DNA of 64,000 nt from Pedobacter sp. UBA5917 (GTDB lineage: Bacteria > Bacteroidota > Bacteroidia > Sphingobacteriales > Sphingobacteriaceae), in assembly GCF_002432345.1 (NCBI RefSeq), contig NZ_DJDT01000372.1, forward strand, positions 4,147 to 68,146. The letters run 5' to 3'. A program made the position numbers and the translations under genes. Under the pieces are notes generated by a model. The model was not told where the DNA came from. It ran no database searches and saw only the letters and a program-made list of their open reading frames with translations. Shown here piece after piece: positions 53,049-60,064 of the stretch. Positions within the stretch are counted from its first letter, which is position 1. Each line of letters starts with the position of its first letter.

Positions 53049-53050
53049 AG

Positions 53051-53078
53051 GACTAAAGACTGAGGACTCATGACTAAT
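53051..53078 (-). repeat. Heptad array AGTCNNN downstream of the AraC gene
   Basis: Plus-strand GACT units start at 53051, 53058, 53065 and 53072 (GACTAAA, GACTGAG, GACTCAT, GACTAAT). In the sense of the AraC gene they read AGTC, directly behind its TGA stop (53080-53082). Confidence 0.85.
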
Positions 53079-53079
53079 C

Positions 53080-54069
53080 TCAACGCGCTTTCCCCGGGCT
53101 TATGCCAAATTTCTTGCTAAAGGCATTGCTGAAATGCTGTACCGAAGAATAACCCAGCTCGTCGGAAATATTTTTGATGTCTTTGCTGTTATCGGCCAGC
53201 AGTTCTTTGGCCCTCATCAGTTTATAATCGCTTAAATAACCAAAAACGGTGTTTTTAAATACTTCTTTAAAGCCATGTTTCAGTTTAAATTCGTTTATGC
53301 CCGCTATTTTGGCCAATTCGGTTAAACATGGCGGTTGGTTGGCATTGGCCAACAGGTATTCCCTGGCATAATAAATCCTTTCTTTATCGTAGGCCGATTT
53401 AAGCGCCGGACTTTCTGTTTTTTTAGCAGCCTCTTCAAAAGCCTGTGCCTGCAGGGCCAGCAGTTCTAAACATTTAGATTGAAGAAACAATAGTTTTAAT
53501 CCCCCGGTAAAATGGCAGTTCATAATATCATTGATACAGCTGTGCATGGCGAGGCTGATGGGCAGATTTTCGGAAGAAATCTCTACCGAACGGTTATTCA
53601 TGATCTTTTCGCCAAAATTCTTTAATAAAACACTGCTTTCGCTGGTTAAATCGATAAAACGTGATCTTTCGAAATTTACTTCAAAAAATTTATGTGTACC
53701 ACCGCCTGTAAATTCTGCCATGCCATCAAAATCAGGACTGTAGATGATATTATGTTGGTTGGCTTTAATATCCAGCCGTTTGTTGGTGAGGTAATTTTCC
53801 ATAATCCCACCGCCGGTAATTGCAAAGTGGAGCTCAACCATATCCGGCTCATCAAAAGATTTAATGCGCAGCCGACTTTTCTTTACCAGCATATCGCCGT
53901 AAACAATGTAAATTCCAGAAAAAGCGATTTCCACAATCTCCGCATCGCCGAAAGGGAAGCTGTATTTATCCCTCCTTTCGGTTACCAATGGCTGATTAAT
54001 GGCATTATTGTCGATTTTGTTCCCTACAATATAATATCTCTCGTCGCCGTCATAAATGTTTAGGCCCAT
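53080..54069 (-). CDS. AraC-family transcriptional regulator, probably PchR-like
   Basis: A 329-residue protein. The C-terminal domain has the two AraC helix-turn-helices (LTELAKIAGINEFKLKHGFKE, then IKNISDELGYSSVQHFSNAFSKKFG). The N-terminal 220 residues would be the ligand domain. It is divergent from a siderophore-interacting protein gene, and a direct-repeat operator lies two bases before its own start codon. A PchR-like siderophore sensor is therefore likely; ligand identity is inference. Confidence 0.9.
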   Translation of the reverse strand: MGLNIYDGDERYYIVGNKIDNNAINQPLVTERRDKYSFPFGDAEIVEIAFSGIYIVYGDMLVKKSRLRIKSFDEPDMVELHFAITGGGIMENYLTNKRLDIKANQHNIIYSPDFDGMAEFTGGGTHKFFEVNFERSRFIDLTSESSVLLKNFGEKIMNNRSVEISSENLPISLAMHSCINDIMNCHFTGGLKLLFLQSKCLELLALQAQAFEEAAKKTESPALKSAYDKERIYYAREYLLANANQPPCLTELAKIAGINEFKLKHGFKEVFKNTVFGYLSDYKLMRAKELLADNSKDIKNISDELGYSSVQHFSNAFSKKFGISPGKAR

Positions 54070-54071
54070 AA

Positions 54072-54109
54072 AATCCTTTTGATATAAACTTTAATCCTTT
54101 TGGTATAAA
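54072..54109. promoter_or_regulatory. Tandem operator between the AraC and siderophore genes
   Basis: AATCCTTTTGATATAAA (54072-54088) recurs as AATCCTTTTGGTATAAA (54093-54109), 16 of 17 bases identical, start-to-start 21 bases, i.e. two helical turns. This is the classic geometry of AraC-family sites. The second copy ends 21 bases before the -7 box of the siderophore gene, where a -33 element would lie. Confidence 0.8.
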
Positions 54110-54130
54110 AAGATCCGTTTGTTAGACAAC

Positions 54131-54148
54131 TACTTTTGTTCAAAGTTA
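54131..54148. promoter_or_regulatory. Back-to-back -7 boxes for the siderophore and AraC genes
   Basis: TACTTTTG on the plus strand (54131-54138) points to the siderophore gene; TAACTTTG on the minus strand (54148 down to 54141) points to the AraC gene. Both match TAnnTTTG. The operator at 54072-54109 is upstream of the first and inside the leader of the second. Confidence 0.6.
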
Positions 54149-54165
54149 CTAAACAAAAGCATACG

Positions 54166-54897
54166 ATGCCTAAATTACCTTCATGGCTGGCCAACACAAT
54201 GGAAAAAGTGATCAGCAATAAAATATATCAAGTTGAAGTTGCCGAAACAAAAATGTTAAGCAGCAACTTAAAGTGCGTTACCTTTAAAGGCGATTTTTTT
54301 GATGCCAAATTTATTCCCGGAAACGAAGTGCTGTTGAGGGTAAATGCCAACGAATACAGGCACTATACGCTATCAGGCTTTGATGAAACAAGCGGAACCT
54401 GTGAGGTAATTTTTTACCTGAACAGACAGGGGCCGGGACATAGTTTAGCCGTAAATATCCAAAAAGGCGACCGATTGAAGCTTATTGTTGATCGTGCAAG
54501 TGTGAAATACAATGAAGCATCCAATCAGCATTTCTTTTTTGGTGATGAAACGAGCCTTGGCCTTTACGAATCGCTTGGTAAAAAAGCGTTGGATGAGGAT
54601 GTAGAATATTTTGGGGTACTGGAGCTCCAGGAAGAAAATCTCAGTTCAGTTGAACACCTTAAATTATTGATCGATACGGTACCATCTGATGTAAATGCCC
54701 CAGCCCAAAATGCCATTACCTGGATGGATAATATGCACCCGATATGTTGGGAAATGTGGCAAAATGCAACGTTTTATTTAACCGGAAGGGCAAAATCGGT
54801 ACAGCAGTTTAAACGTTACCTAAAACAAAGGGGTGTAAGCTTTAGGCAGATTGTTACCATGCCCTATTGGGAAATCGGAAAAGTGGGTGGTGGTTAA
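54166..54897 (+). CDS. Siderophore-interacting protein (FAD-binding 9 / SIP)
   Basis: The ATG at 54166 gives 243 residues; the frame opens at a TTG (54136) that overlaps the promoter box. The FAD-binding barrel contains YRHYTLSGFDE, with the R-x-Y-T-x-S flavin motif, and QGPGHSLAVNIQKGD. The NAD(P)H half contains FFFGDETSLGL and LTGRAKSVQQFKRYLKQRG. Family members reduce ferric siderophores in the cytoplasm to free the iron. Its place opposite an AraC regulator suggests iron- or siderophore-dependent control. Confidence 0.92.
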   Translation: MPKLPSWLANTMEKVISNKIYQVEVAETKMLSSNLKCVTFKGDFFDAKFIPGNEVLLRVNANEYRHYTLSGFDETSGTCEVIFYLNRQGPGHSLAVNIQKGDRLKLIVDRASVKYNEASNQHFFFGDETSLGLYESLGKKALDEDVEYFGVLELQEENLSSVEHLKLLIDTVPSDVNAPAQNAITWMDNMHPICWEMWQNATFYLTGRAKSVQQFKRYLKQRGVSFRQIVTMPYWEIGKVGGG

Positions 54898-54899
54898 CG

Positions 54900-55904
54900 C
54901 TACCTCGGGAAAGTAAAACCAAAACCCAGGGCCAGCGTTTGGTTGGCCTGTATTTTATTTGTTCCTGTATCGTCATCAAACAGTAGTACGCCGGTTAAAC
55001 TGGTATTCATAAAACGGTTGATTTTTGCGGTTAGTGCGATATCCAACCTATGGTCGATTTTACTCGCCTTAAAATCCTTGTAAGGGATAAACATGGCATA
55101 CCTGGCTTTCAGGTTGGTATTGGTGAAAATATCTTTATCAAATGCACTTACAATCTGGAAAGCCAGTTCGTTTTTAAACTTTTTGCCTTTTTCTACTGCA
55201 TAAACTTCGTTTTTATTATCGTAAACGGCAGTATCGAGTACAAAAGTCTGCCTTGCGGTACCTGTACCAATACGGGTCGAGAAATACTTAACCGGTTTAT
55301 ACTCAAAACCGATCGATTCGGTTAAGTAACCCGGTGCCATAAATTTGGAAATCAGCACTTGTTGTTCGTCTCCATTTGCGTCCCTGTAATACCTGAAACC
55401 TTTGTCAAATTGCGATTCGAAACTCACCGATCCAAAAAAGAACCAACTTTTCGATAATTGAAAAGAGGCCTTATTATCCCAAAAAATACGGTCGTTGGTT
55501 TTCTTTTGCAGCTGGTCTTTGTTTTTAATTTTTCCATACTGTAAAACCAATTCGCTAACATAACTATAACTGTTTTTGTTATACTCTGCTTTCCAGTTAA
55601 CCAAACCACCAACGGCTACAGAGTTGGTACCCCCACCTTTCCAGTTATTGCTAAACTGCGCCTGGTTAACGTTAATGCCAATACTGGTTTTGGTTTTCCA
55701 GTAATTGATTTTTGCATTAACCACCAATGGTTTGATTTTTACAGGCTCAAAGTTTAATGGCCCCTGTCTGCTCGGCAGCGGACTGCGTTTTAATTTAATG
55801 TTCAGGTCTTTTGTATTGATAGGAATAGTATCAATTTCCTGTGCATGTAATTGGCTGGAGCAGAAACTTAGAATCAGGATTATGGCAGCTAAACAGTTCT
55901 TCAT
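54900..55904 (-). CDS. DUF3078 outer-membrane beta-barrel protein
   Basis: A 334-residue secreted protein (signal peptide ending QLHAQ). The signature is WKTKTSIGINVNQAQFSNNWKGGGTNSVAVGG, followed by alternating strands such as LQYGKIKNKDQLQKKTNDR and a terminal LALGFGFTFPR ending in Arg-stop after a Phe-rich strand. DUF3078 proteins are predicted small outer-membrane barrels of unknown function. It converges on the siderophore gene with a two-base gap. Confidence 0.9.
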   Translation of the reverse strand: MKNCLAAIILILSFCSSQLHAQEIDTIPINTKDLNIKLKRSPLPSRQGPLNFEPVKIKPLVVNAKINYWKTKTSIGINVNQAQFSNNWKGGGTNSVAVGGLVNWKAEYNKNSYSYVSELVLQYGKIKNKDQLQKKTNDRIFWDNKASFQLSKSWFFFGSVSFESQFDKGFRYYRDANGDEQQVLISKFMAPGYLTESIGFEYKPVKYFSTRIGTGTARQTFVLDTAVYDNKNEVYAVEKGKKFKNELAFQIVSAFDKDIFTNTNLKARYAMFIPYKDFKASKIDHRLDIALTAKINRFMNTSLTGVLLFDDDTGTNKIQANQTLALGFGFTFPR

Positions 55905-55997
55905 TATTACAAAGAAAAAGAAAAATTTCAGAGATAAAAAGCATTTAACGAAATGATTGTCTGATTGACAATTGAAATTGCCGCGAAAATGGTTGCG

Positions 55998-56321
55998 TCA
56001 GATCTTTCTGATCCATCCGTACCAATGCCCGTTTTTCAGGTAATCCAGGTTGGTTTCATGGTCATAGGCTTCCCTTTCAAAAATGATGTTCCGATAAGCC
56101 CTATCGTGGTTTTTGTATTTAAAAAGATTGATGAGGTAGTTAAAAAAATATAGGATATAAAAAGGGAAAACAAGAAGTTCCAACTGCTGGCGCAGGTGGA
56201 TTTTTTCGTGGTTGATCATTTCCGCATCCTTTTTAAACCGCTCTGATTTTAACAATATAAAAGGAAATATGGCCATGCCGGCGGCCGGAAGTTTTTTAAC
56301 GATGATAATTGGCGCCCTCAC
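55998..56321 (-). CDS. Small membrane protein with HEKIH zinc motif
   Basis: A 107-residue protein. NHEKIHLRQQLELL holds an HExxH (about residues 38-42), followed by a hydrophobic segment (FPFYILYFFNYLINLF) and REAYDHETNLDYL, where a Glu could be the third ligand. The layout resembles a minimal gluzincin, but the protein is too small to be assigned safely. The ATG overlaps the end of the preceding gene by four bases, so translation is coupled. Confidence 0.75.
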   Translation of the reverse strand: MRAPIIIVKKLPAAGMAIFPFILLKSERFKKDAEMINHEKIHLRQQLELLVFPFYILYFFNYLINLFKYKNHDRAYRNIIFEREAYDHETNLDYLKNGHWYGWIRKI

Positions 56322-57070
56322 AGCTTTTCGATGGTTATTTTTGGCAGTTTAGGCAATTGCAGTGCTTTTGGATTCAACCTGTAGCTTTTATAGGCATTCC
56401 GGATAAACTGGTTAAAAGAATAATCTGTTGCATCAAGTACAAACTGGTAGGTTGGGCGGTACTGCTGCATAAAATCGGTAAGTTCATCGCCCTGTATGCC
56501 CAAAACCTGGCGCACCAGATTGGCATTGAAACGGTAATCGATCAAATCTTCGCGGTAATCTTTTTCGAGGATTTTTTGCAGGTGGCGGGCATTTCTTCCC
56601 TGTCGGCTCAATAGGTTGTAAATGGCATCGATACCCAAACCTACCCCGCCATTGCCCAGGTTCAGTAAATCTTTACTGCTACCCTTCATGGTTTGATAGC
56701 GGTATTCCTGTACATTTTTTTCGTAAAGCTGCTGCGGTGTTAATCTTTTCTGCTGGATTACCACATCACGGAGCCTTATCCCCAAAGTTTTAAGCTGAAA
56801 ATACATGGCCGTTTGCCCCTTAAAAACCATGGTATCTACGCCATAGCCTGATAAAGCTGCAACCAGGGTATCGCCAGGAATGGCAACTGTGCTGAATTCT
56901 CCTTTGGTGGTGTTATATAAACCATCTCCTGTGCGGATGTTATAAATATAAACTTTAGCCAGGCGTTGTTTGGTTTCTTTGTCAATAACAATCCCCTGCA
57001 CAGGTTTTGTTTGTGCAAATAACAGCTTGGAGAGGCCTATAAAGAGAATAAGGGTGAAAAAAAATCTCAT
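56318..57070 (-). CDS. Secreted protein with carboxypeptidase-regulatory-like domain
   Basis: A 250-residue protein with signal peptide (MRFFFTLILFIGLSKLLFAQ). Residues about 22-105 are a CarboxypepD_reg-like domain (VQGIVIDKETKQRLAKVYIYN, GDTLVAALSGYGVDTMVF). The remaining helical part includes IYNLLSRQGRNARHLQKILEKDY. Like the protein at 31340, it has the domain but no barrel. It is translationally coupled to the HEKIH protein. Confidence 0.82.
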   Translation of the reverse strand: MRFFFTLILFIGLSKLLFAQTKPVQGIVIDKETKQRLAKVYIYNIRTGDGLYNTTKGEFSTVAIPGDTLVAALSGYGVDTMVFKGQTAMYFQLKTLGIRLRDVVIQQKRLTPQQLYEKNVQEYRYQTMKGSSKDLLNLGNGGVGLGIDAIYNLLSRQGRNARHLQKILEKDYREDLIDYRFNANLVRQVLGIQGDELTDFMQQYRPTYQFVLDATDYSFNQFIRNAYKSYRLNPKALQLPKLPKITIEKL

Positions 57071-57118
57071 TAGGTTACAAAACTACAAATATTAGGCAGG
57101 CAATGTTTGTACTTAACA

Positions 57119-57961
57119 TTATTTAACCTTAAGTACCTGGCCTAATTTAATCCCATCTGTAGTTATTCCATTCAGCATTTTTAGCTCATCTACCGTTAAG
57201 TTGAAACGTTTTGAAATATTATATAAAGTATCTCCTTTAACAACGGTATAGGTGCCATCTGCAACAATTGGCTTTGCACCCGCAGGAGGTGTTTCAACCG
57301 GTGTAAATTTTGCTTTTTCCTGGGGGATATTCTTGTTGATCTCTGTAAAAACCCTGTCTTCACGGGCAATTTTCTGCTTTTCGCTTTCAGGCTGATCGTA
57401 TTGGTAAAGTTGGTATTTTTCGATCGTGTTGATCAATAAATCGGGGTATTTTGGATTAGTGGCATATCCGGCTGTTTTTAGGCCTTGTGCCCAGCTTTTA
57501 TAATCGTTTTTATCTAACTGGAAGAGAAAGCTGTAGCGTTTCCGCTTTAAAAATTCGGAGTGGTCCCTGAACGATTCGCGGGCATCTTTATAAACCCTGA
57601 AACAATCGTTTTTCTGGTCGTCGTCACGGAAATAGTTTTTGCCCTTCCATTCCGAGGTACACTTAATTCCGAAGTGGTTATTGGCATACTTGGCCAGATC
57701 GCTGTTGCCACTGCCCGATTCCAGAATGCCCTGCGCCAGGGTAATACTGGCCGGAATACCCGCGGAGTTCATTTCCTCTATCGCTACACCTTTAAATTCG
57801 TCGATATAACTTAGGGTATTATAACTTTTGTACGAATTGTTATTGGCTTTATTGGCCTCTTTTTCGATCTGACGGTTGTTTTTCGAAAACTTCCGTGTAC
57901 CGCAGGAGCTCAAAAGAACAAGGATTGCCGCTAGTAGGATAAGATGATTGGATGAACGCAT
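57119..57961 (-). CDS. GH73 glucosaminidase lipoprotein with LysM
   Basis: A 280-residue cell-wall hydrolase. Lipobox LLSSC (Cys20) places it in the envelope. The GH73 domain (about 55-185) has catalytic Glu81 in QGILESGSGNSDLA, then NNHFGIKC, FRVYKDARESFRDHSEFL and a YATNPKYP motif. One C-terminal LysM (about 234-280, YTVVKGDTLYNISKRF) binds glycan. The next gene downstream encodes a close paralogue. Confidence 0.93.
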   Translation of the reverse strand: MRSSNHLILLAAILVLLSSCGTRKFSKNNRQIEKEANKANNNSYKSYNTLSYIDEFKGVAIEEMNSAGIPASITLAQGILESGSGNSDLAKYANNHFGIKCTSEWKGKNYFRDDDQKNDCFRVYKDARESFRDHSEFLKRKRYSFLFQLDKNDYKSWAQGLKTAGYATNPKYPDLLINTIEKYQLYQYDQPESEKQKIAREDRVFTEINKNIPQEKAKFTPVETPPAGAKPIVADGTYTVVKGDTLYNISKRFNLTVDELKMLNGITTDGIKLGQVLKVK

Positions 57962-57993
57962 ATATGTTTAATTGTGTATAGGGTTAACTGTTT

Positions 57994-58118
57994 ACCCTTC
58001 GGCTACGCTCAGGGGGTTAATCGGTTAATTGTATTGCTAAATTGTTTTATTGTTAACTGTAGACTGAAACTAGACAAATTGGTTAAGTGGGAACTTATGA
58101 CTCAAAACTCCCAACTCA
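57994..58118 (-). repeat. Heptad array (AGTYNNN) plus CTTCGGCTACGCTCAG segment
   Basis: CTTCGGCTACGCTCAGGGGG (57998-58017) is followed by degenerate TTAATTG/AACTG heptads to the stop of the next gene. In the sense of the gene at 58116-58790 the units AGTTGGG, AGTTTTG, AGTCATA and AGTTCCC run on from its TGA stop (58116-58118). One base of register slip occurs in the middle. Confidence 0.8.
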
Positions 58119-58790
58119 AAACTTAATCTTCTGTCCTGGTTTTAAATTTACTTTTTTCATGCCGTTTTTCTGCATCAGTTTTTTAACCGTTGTGCCTTTC
58201 TTTTTGGCAATAATACTTAGGTTATCGCCAGATTTTACGGTATAGGTTTTTGTTGTTCTTCTGCTTCTGCTACGGCGATGGACCGGCGAAGCGTAAACAG
58301 GCTCTTCATATCCTTCAGGCCTTTCGTCGTACTGGTAAAGCTCATATTTTTTGATCAGACCAATTACCTGACTGGCCCAGCTTCTGCTACGGGCGTAACC
58401 GCAACGGCGGATGCCATAAGTCCAGCCTTTATAATCGTATTGATCGTATTTTGCAAAAAGGTTGTTGAAAGGCTCACGCGTTTCCATAATTTCTACAAAA
58501 TGGCTGTAAGATTCATCAGCATTCAGGTAATCGCGGTACGAAGAACGGATTTCGGTACTGTTATTTGGACCTTTAACACCAAAGTGATTGTTAAGGTGTT
58601 GGGCAATTTTACTGTTCCCGGCAGCCGATTCGTGTATTGCAACAGCTAAAATAACGCTTGCCGGAATCTTGTGGTCGCGCATCAGTCCCTGTGCGTATTC
58701 TACATGTTCTGCTATATAATCATCGGTATCCTGCGCTTTGGCAATAATTCCGGATAAAAGGAGCAGGCAAAAGGTGAAAACTTTCTTCAT
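58116..58790 (-). CDS. GH73 glucosaminidase with LysM, paralogue
   Basis: A 224-residue secreted protein (signal peptide MKKVFTFCLLLLSGIIAKAQ). Catalytic Glu54 lies in VAIHESAAGNSKIA, then LNNHFGVKG, YADESYSHF-like NADESYSHF and YARSRSWASQ. A C-terminal LysM (about 178-224, YTVKSGDNLSIIAKKKG) follows an Arg/Ser-rich linker. It differs from its neighbour in having no lipobox, so one enzyme is anchored and the other free. Confidence 0.93.
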   Translation of the reverse strand: MKKVFTFCLLLLSGIIAKAQDTDDYIAEHVEYAQGLMRDHKIPASVILAVAIHESAAGNSKIAQHLNNHFGVKGPNNSTEIRSSYRDYLNADESYSHFVEIMETREPFNNLFAKYDQYDYKGWTYGIRRCGYARSRSWASQVIGLIKKYELYQYDERPEGYEEPVYASPVHRRSRSRRTTKTYTVKSGDNLSIIAKKKGTTVKKLMQKNGMKKVNLKPGQKIKF

Positions 58791-58845
58791 TTCTTTTTTG
58801 GTTAATAGATCATGGTTTATTGGTTTGATGGCCTTGGCATAATGC

Positions 58846-58875
58846 TATGAGCCATTAACCATAAGCCATCATCAT
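58846..58875 (-). repeat. Heptad array ATGGNTN downstream of the O-methyltransferase gene
   Basis: CAT cores on the plus strand at 58853, 58860 and 58867, preceded by TAT at 58846; in gene sense ATGGCTT, ATGGTTA, ATGGCTC. The array meets the TGA stop at 58872-58874. Confidence 0.72.
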
Positions 58876-59507
58876 TTCTTCCTGATCACAAACAAACCAT
58901 CCCGAACAGGTAAAATTAATTTTTCAACCCGTTCATCTGCAGCTATTTTGTCGTTAAAACTAGTAATATTCTTAGTGTCTTTGTCCTGTTTCTCCTGAAG
59001 TACTTTTCCACTCCACAGTACATTATCCACAATGATAATCCCACCTGGGCGAACGCGATCAAAAATCAGGTCGTAATAGGTGCCGTTGTTTTTCTTGTCG
59101 GCGTCTATAAAAACGACATCAAAAACTTCGTTTAAACCAGTTATTGTTTGGGTTGCATCACCAAGGATATAGTTGATCTGATTATTGTATGCAGATTTAG
59201 CGAAATTGCCACGCACCATATCCTCAAGCTCTACATTAATATCCAGGGTATACAGTAAGCCGTCTTTGGTTAAACCTTCGGCCAAACAGAGCGTGGCGTA
59301 TCCGGTAAAAGTACCTATTTCTAAAATCCTTTTTGGCGAAACCATTTTACTGAGCATGCTCAAAACCCTGCCCTGGTAATGGCCGGAGAGCATGCGGGGC
59401 ATTAAAACTTTAAGGTTGGTTTCGCGGTCTATCTGTTGCAGCAGTTCGCTTTCAGGCTCGCAGTAGGCAATTAATAAATCTTGTAAATCGTCGTTTATCA
59501 GGCTCAT
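58872..59507 (-). CDS. SAM-dependent O-methyltransferase, CCoAMT type
   Basis: The ATG at 59507 gives 211 residues and the usual N-terminus (MSLINDDLQDLLIAYC). SAM motif I is RILEIGTFTGYATL, followed by LDINVE, ILGDATQ and the metal-binding FIDADKKN and DNVLWSGKV. Such enzymes methylate catechol-like hydroxyls with a divalent cation. The natural substrate is unknown. It starts seven bases after ruvX and is cotranscribed. Confidence 0.93.
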   Translation of the reverse strand: MSLINDDLQDLLIAYCEPESELLQQIDRETNLKVLMPRMLSGHYQGRVLSMLSKMVSPKRILEIGTFTGYATLCLAEGLTKDGLLYTLDINVELEDMVRGNFAKSAYNNQINYILGDATQTITGLNEVFDVVFIDADKKNNGTYYDLIFDRVRPGGIIIVDNVLWSGKVLQEKQDKDTKNITSFNDKIAADERVEKLILPVRDGLFVIRKK

Positions 59508-59514
59508 TTGTTGG

Positions 59515-59931
59515 TTATAAACGGTTACTTTCCATAAAATATTGTAAAATGATGGTTGCCGCAATGGTATCAACCCGGTCTTTATCCCTTCTGTCCATTT
59601 TTTTTAGTCCGCTTTGCATAATGGCCTGATGAGCCATTTTAGAGGTGAAACGTTCGTCAACCCAATGCCTGGGGATATCTGGAAATGATTTTTTCAGTAG
59701 CGTTGCAAAACCTTTTACATGTTGTGCCGAATCCGAAGGCGAACCATCCATCTGTTTTGGATCGCCCAGTACAAATGCCTCTACCTGCTCAGTAAGCATA
59801 TATTTTTTGATGTACTCGATCACATCTTTCGGGTGTACCGTATCAAGCCCTGTTGCAATAATCTGCAAAGGATCGGTTACCGCAATGCCGATGCGTTTTG
59901 TTCCATAATCAAATGCAAGGATCCGTGCCAT
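59515..59931 (-). CDS. ruvX: Holliday junction resolvase-like YqgF
   Basis: A 138-residue RNase H-fold protein. The first catalytic Asp lies in ILAFDYGTKRIGIAV; EAFVLGDPKQMDGS and VDERFTSKMA (Asp/Glu) and DRVDTIAATIILQ complete the active site. YqgF is linked to pre-16S rRNA processing and to junction resolution. The start sits seven bases from a GCG-type heptad array. Confidence 0.94.
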   Translation of the reverse strand: MARILAFDYGTKRIGIAVTDPLQIIATGLDTVHPKDVIEYIKKYMLTEQVEAFVLGDPKQMDGSPSDSAQHVKGFATLLKKSFPDIPRHWVDERFTSKMAHQAIMQSGLKKMDRRDKDRVDTIAATIILQYFMESNRL

Positions 59932-59938
59932 AAATTAA

Positions 59939-59966
59939 GCGCTGGGCGCTTAGCGTAAAGCATTAG
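59939..59966. repeat. Heptad array, GCG class, upstream of ruvX
   Basis: GCGCTGG, GCGCTTA, GCGTAAA and GCATTAG run in register from 59939 to 59966. The inverse resembles the ACGCCNA units at 39004-39038. Confidence 0.7.
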
Positions 59967-60031
59967 CCCATCTTTTAAATTTAAAAAGTCCAAAGGTAAG
60001 CTTTTTTGCGGAATGGGTTTTTTATGGGCTG

Positions 60032-60064
60032 CAAACTGTGAACTGCTAACTGCAAACTAACCTA
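60032..60064 (-). repeat. Heptad array AGTTNNN downstream of the TonB-receptor-like gene
   Basis: Plus-strand units CAAACTG, TGAACTG, CTAACTG and CAAACTA at 60032, 60039, 60046 and 60053, ending two bases before the TAG stop (60062-60064) of the gene. In gene sense they read CAGTT/TAGTT, the same class as after 27632 and 58116. Confidence 0.86.
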
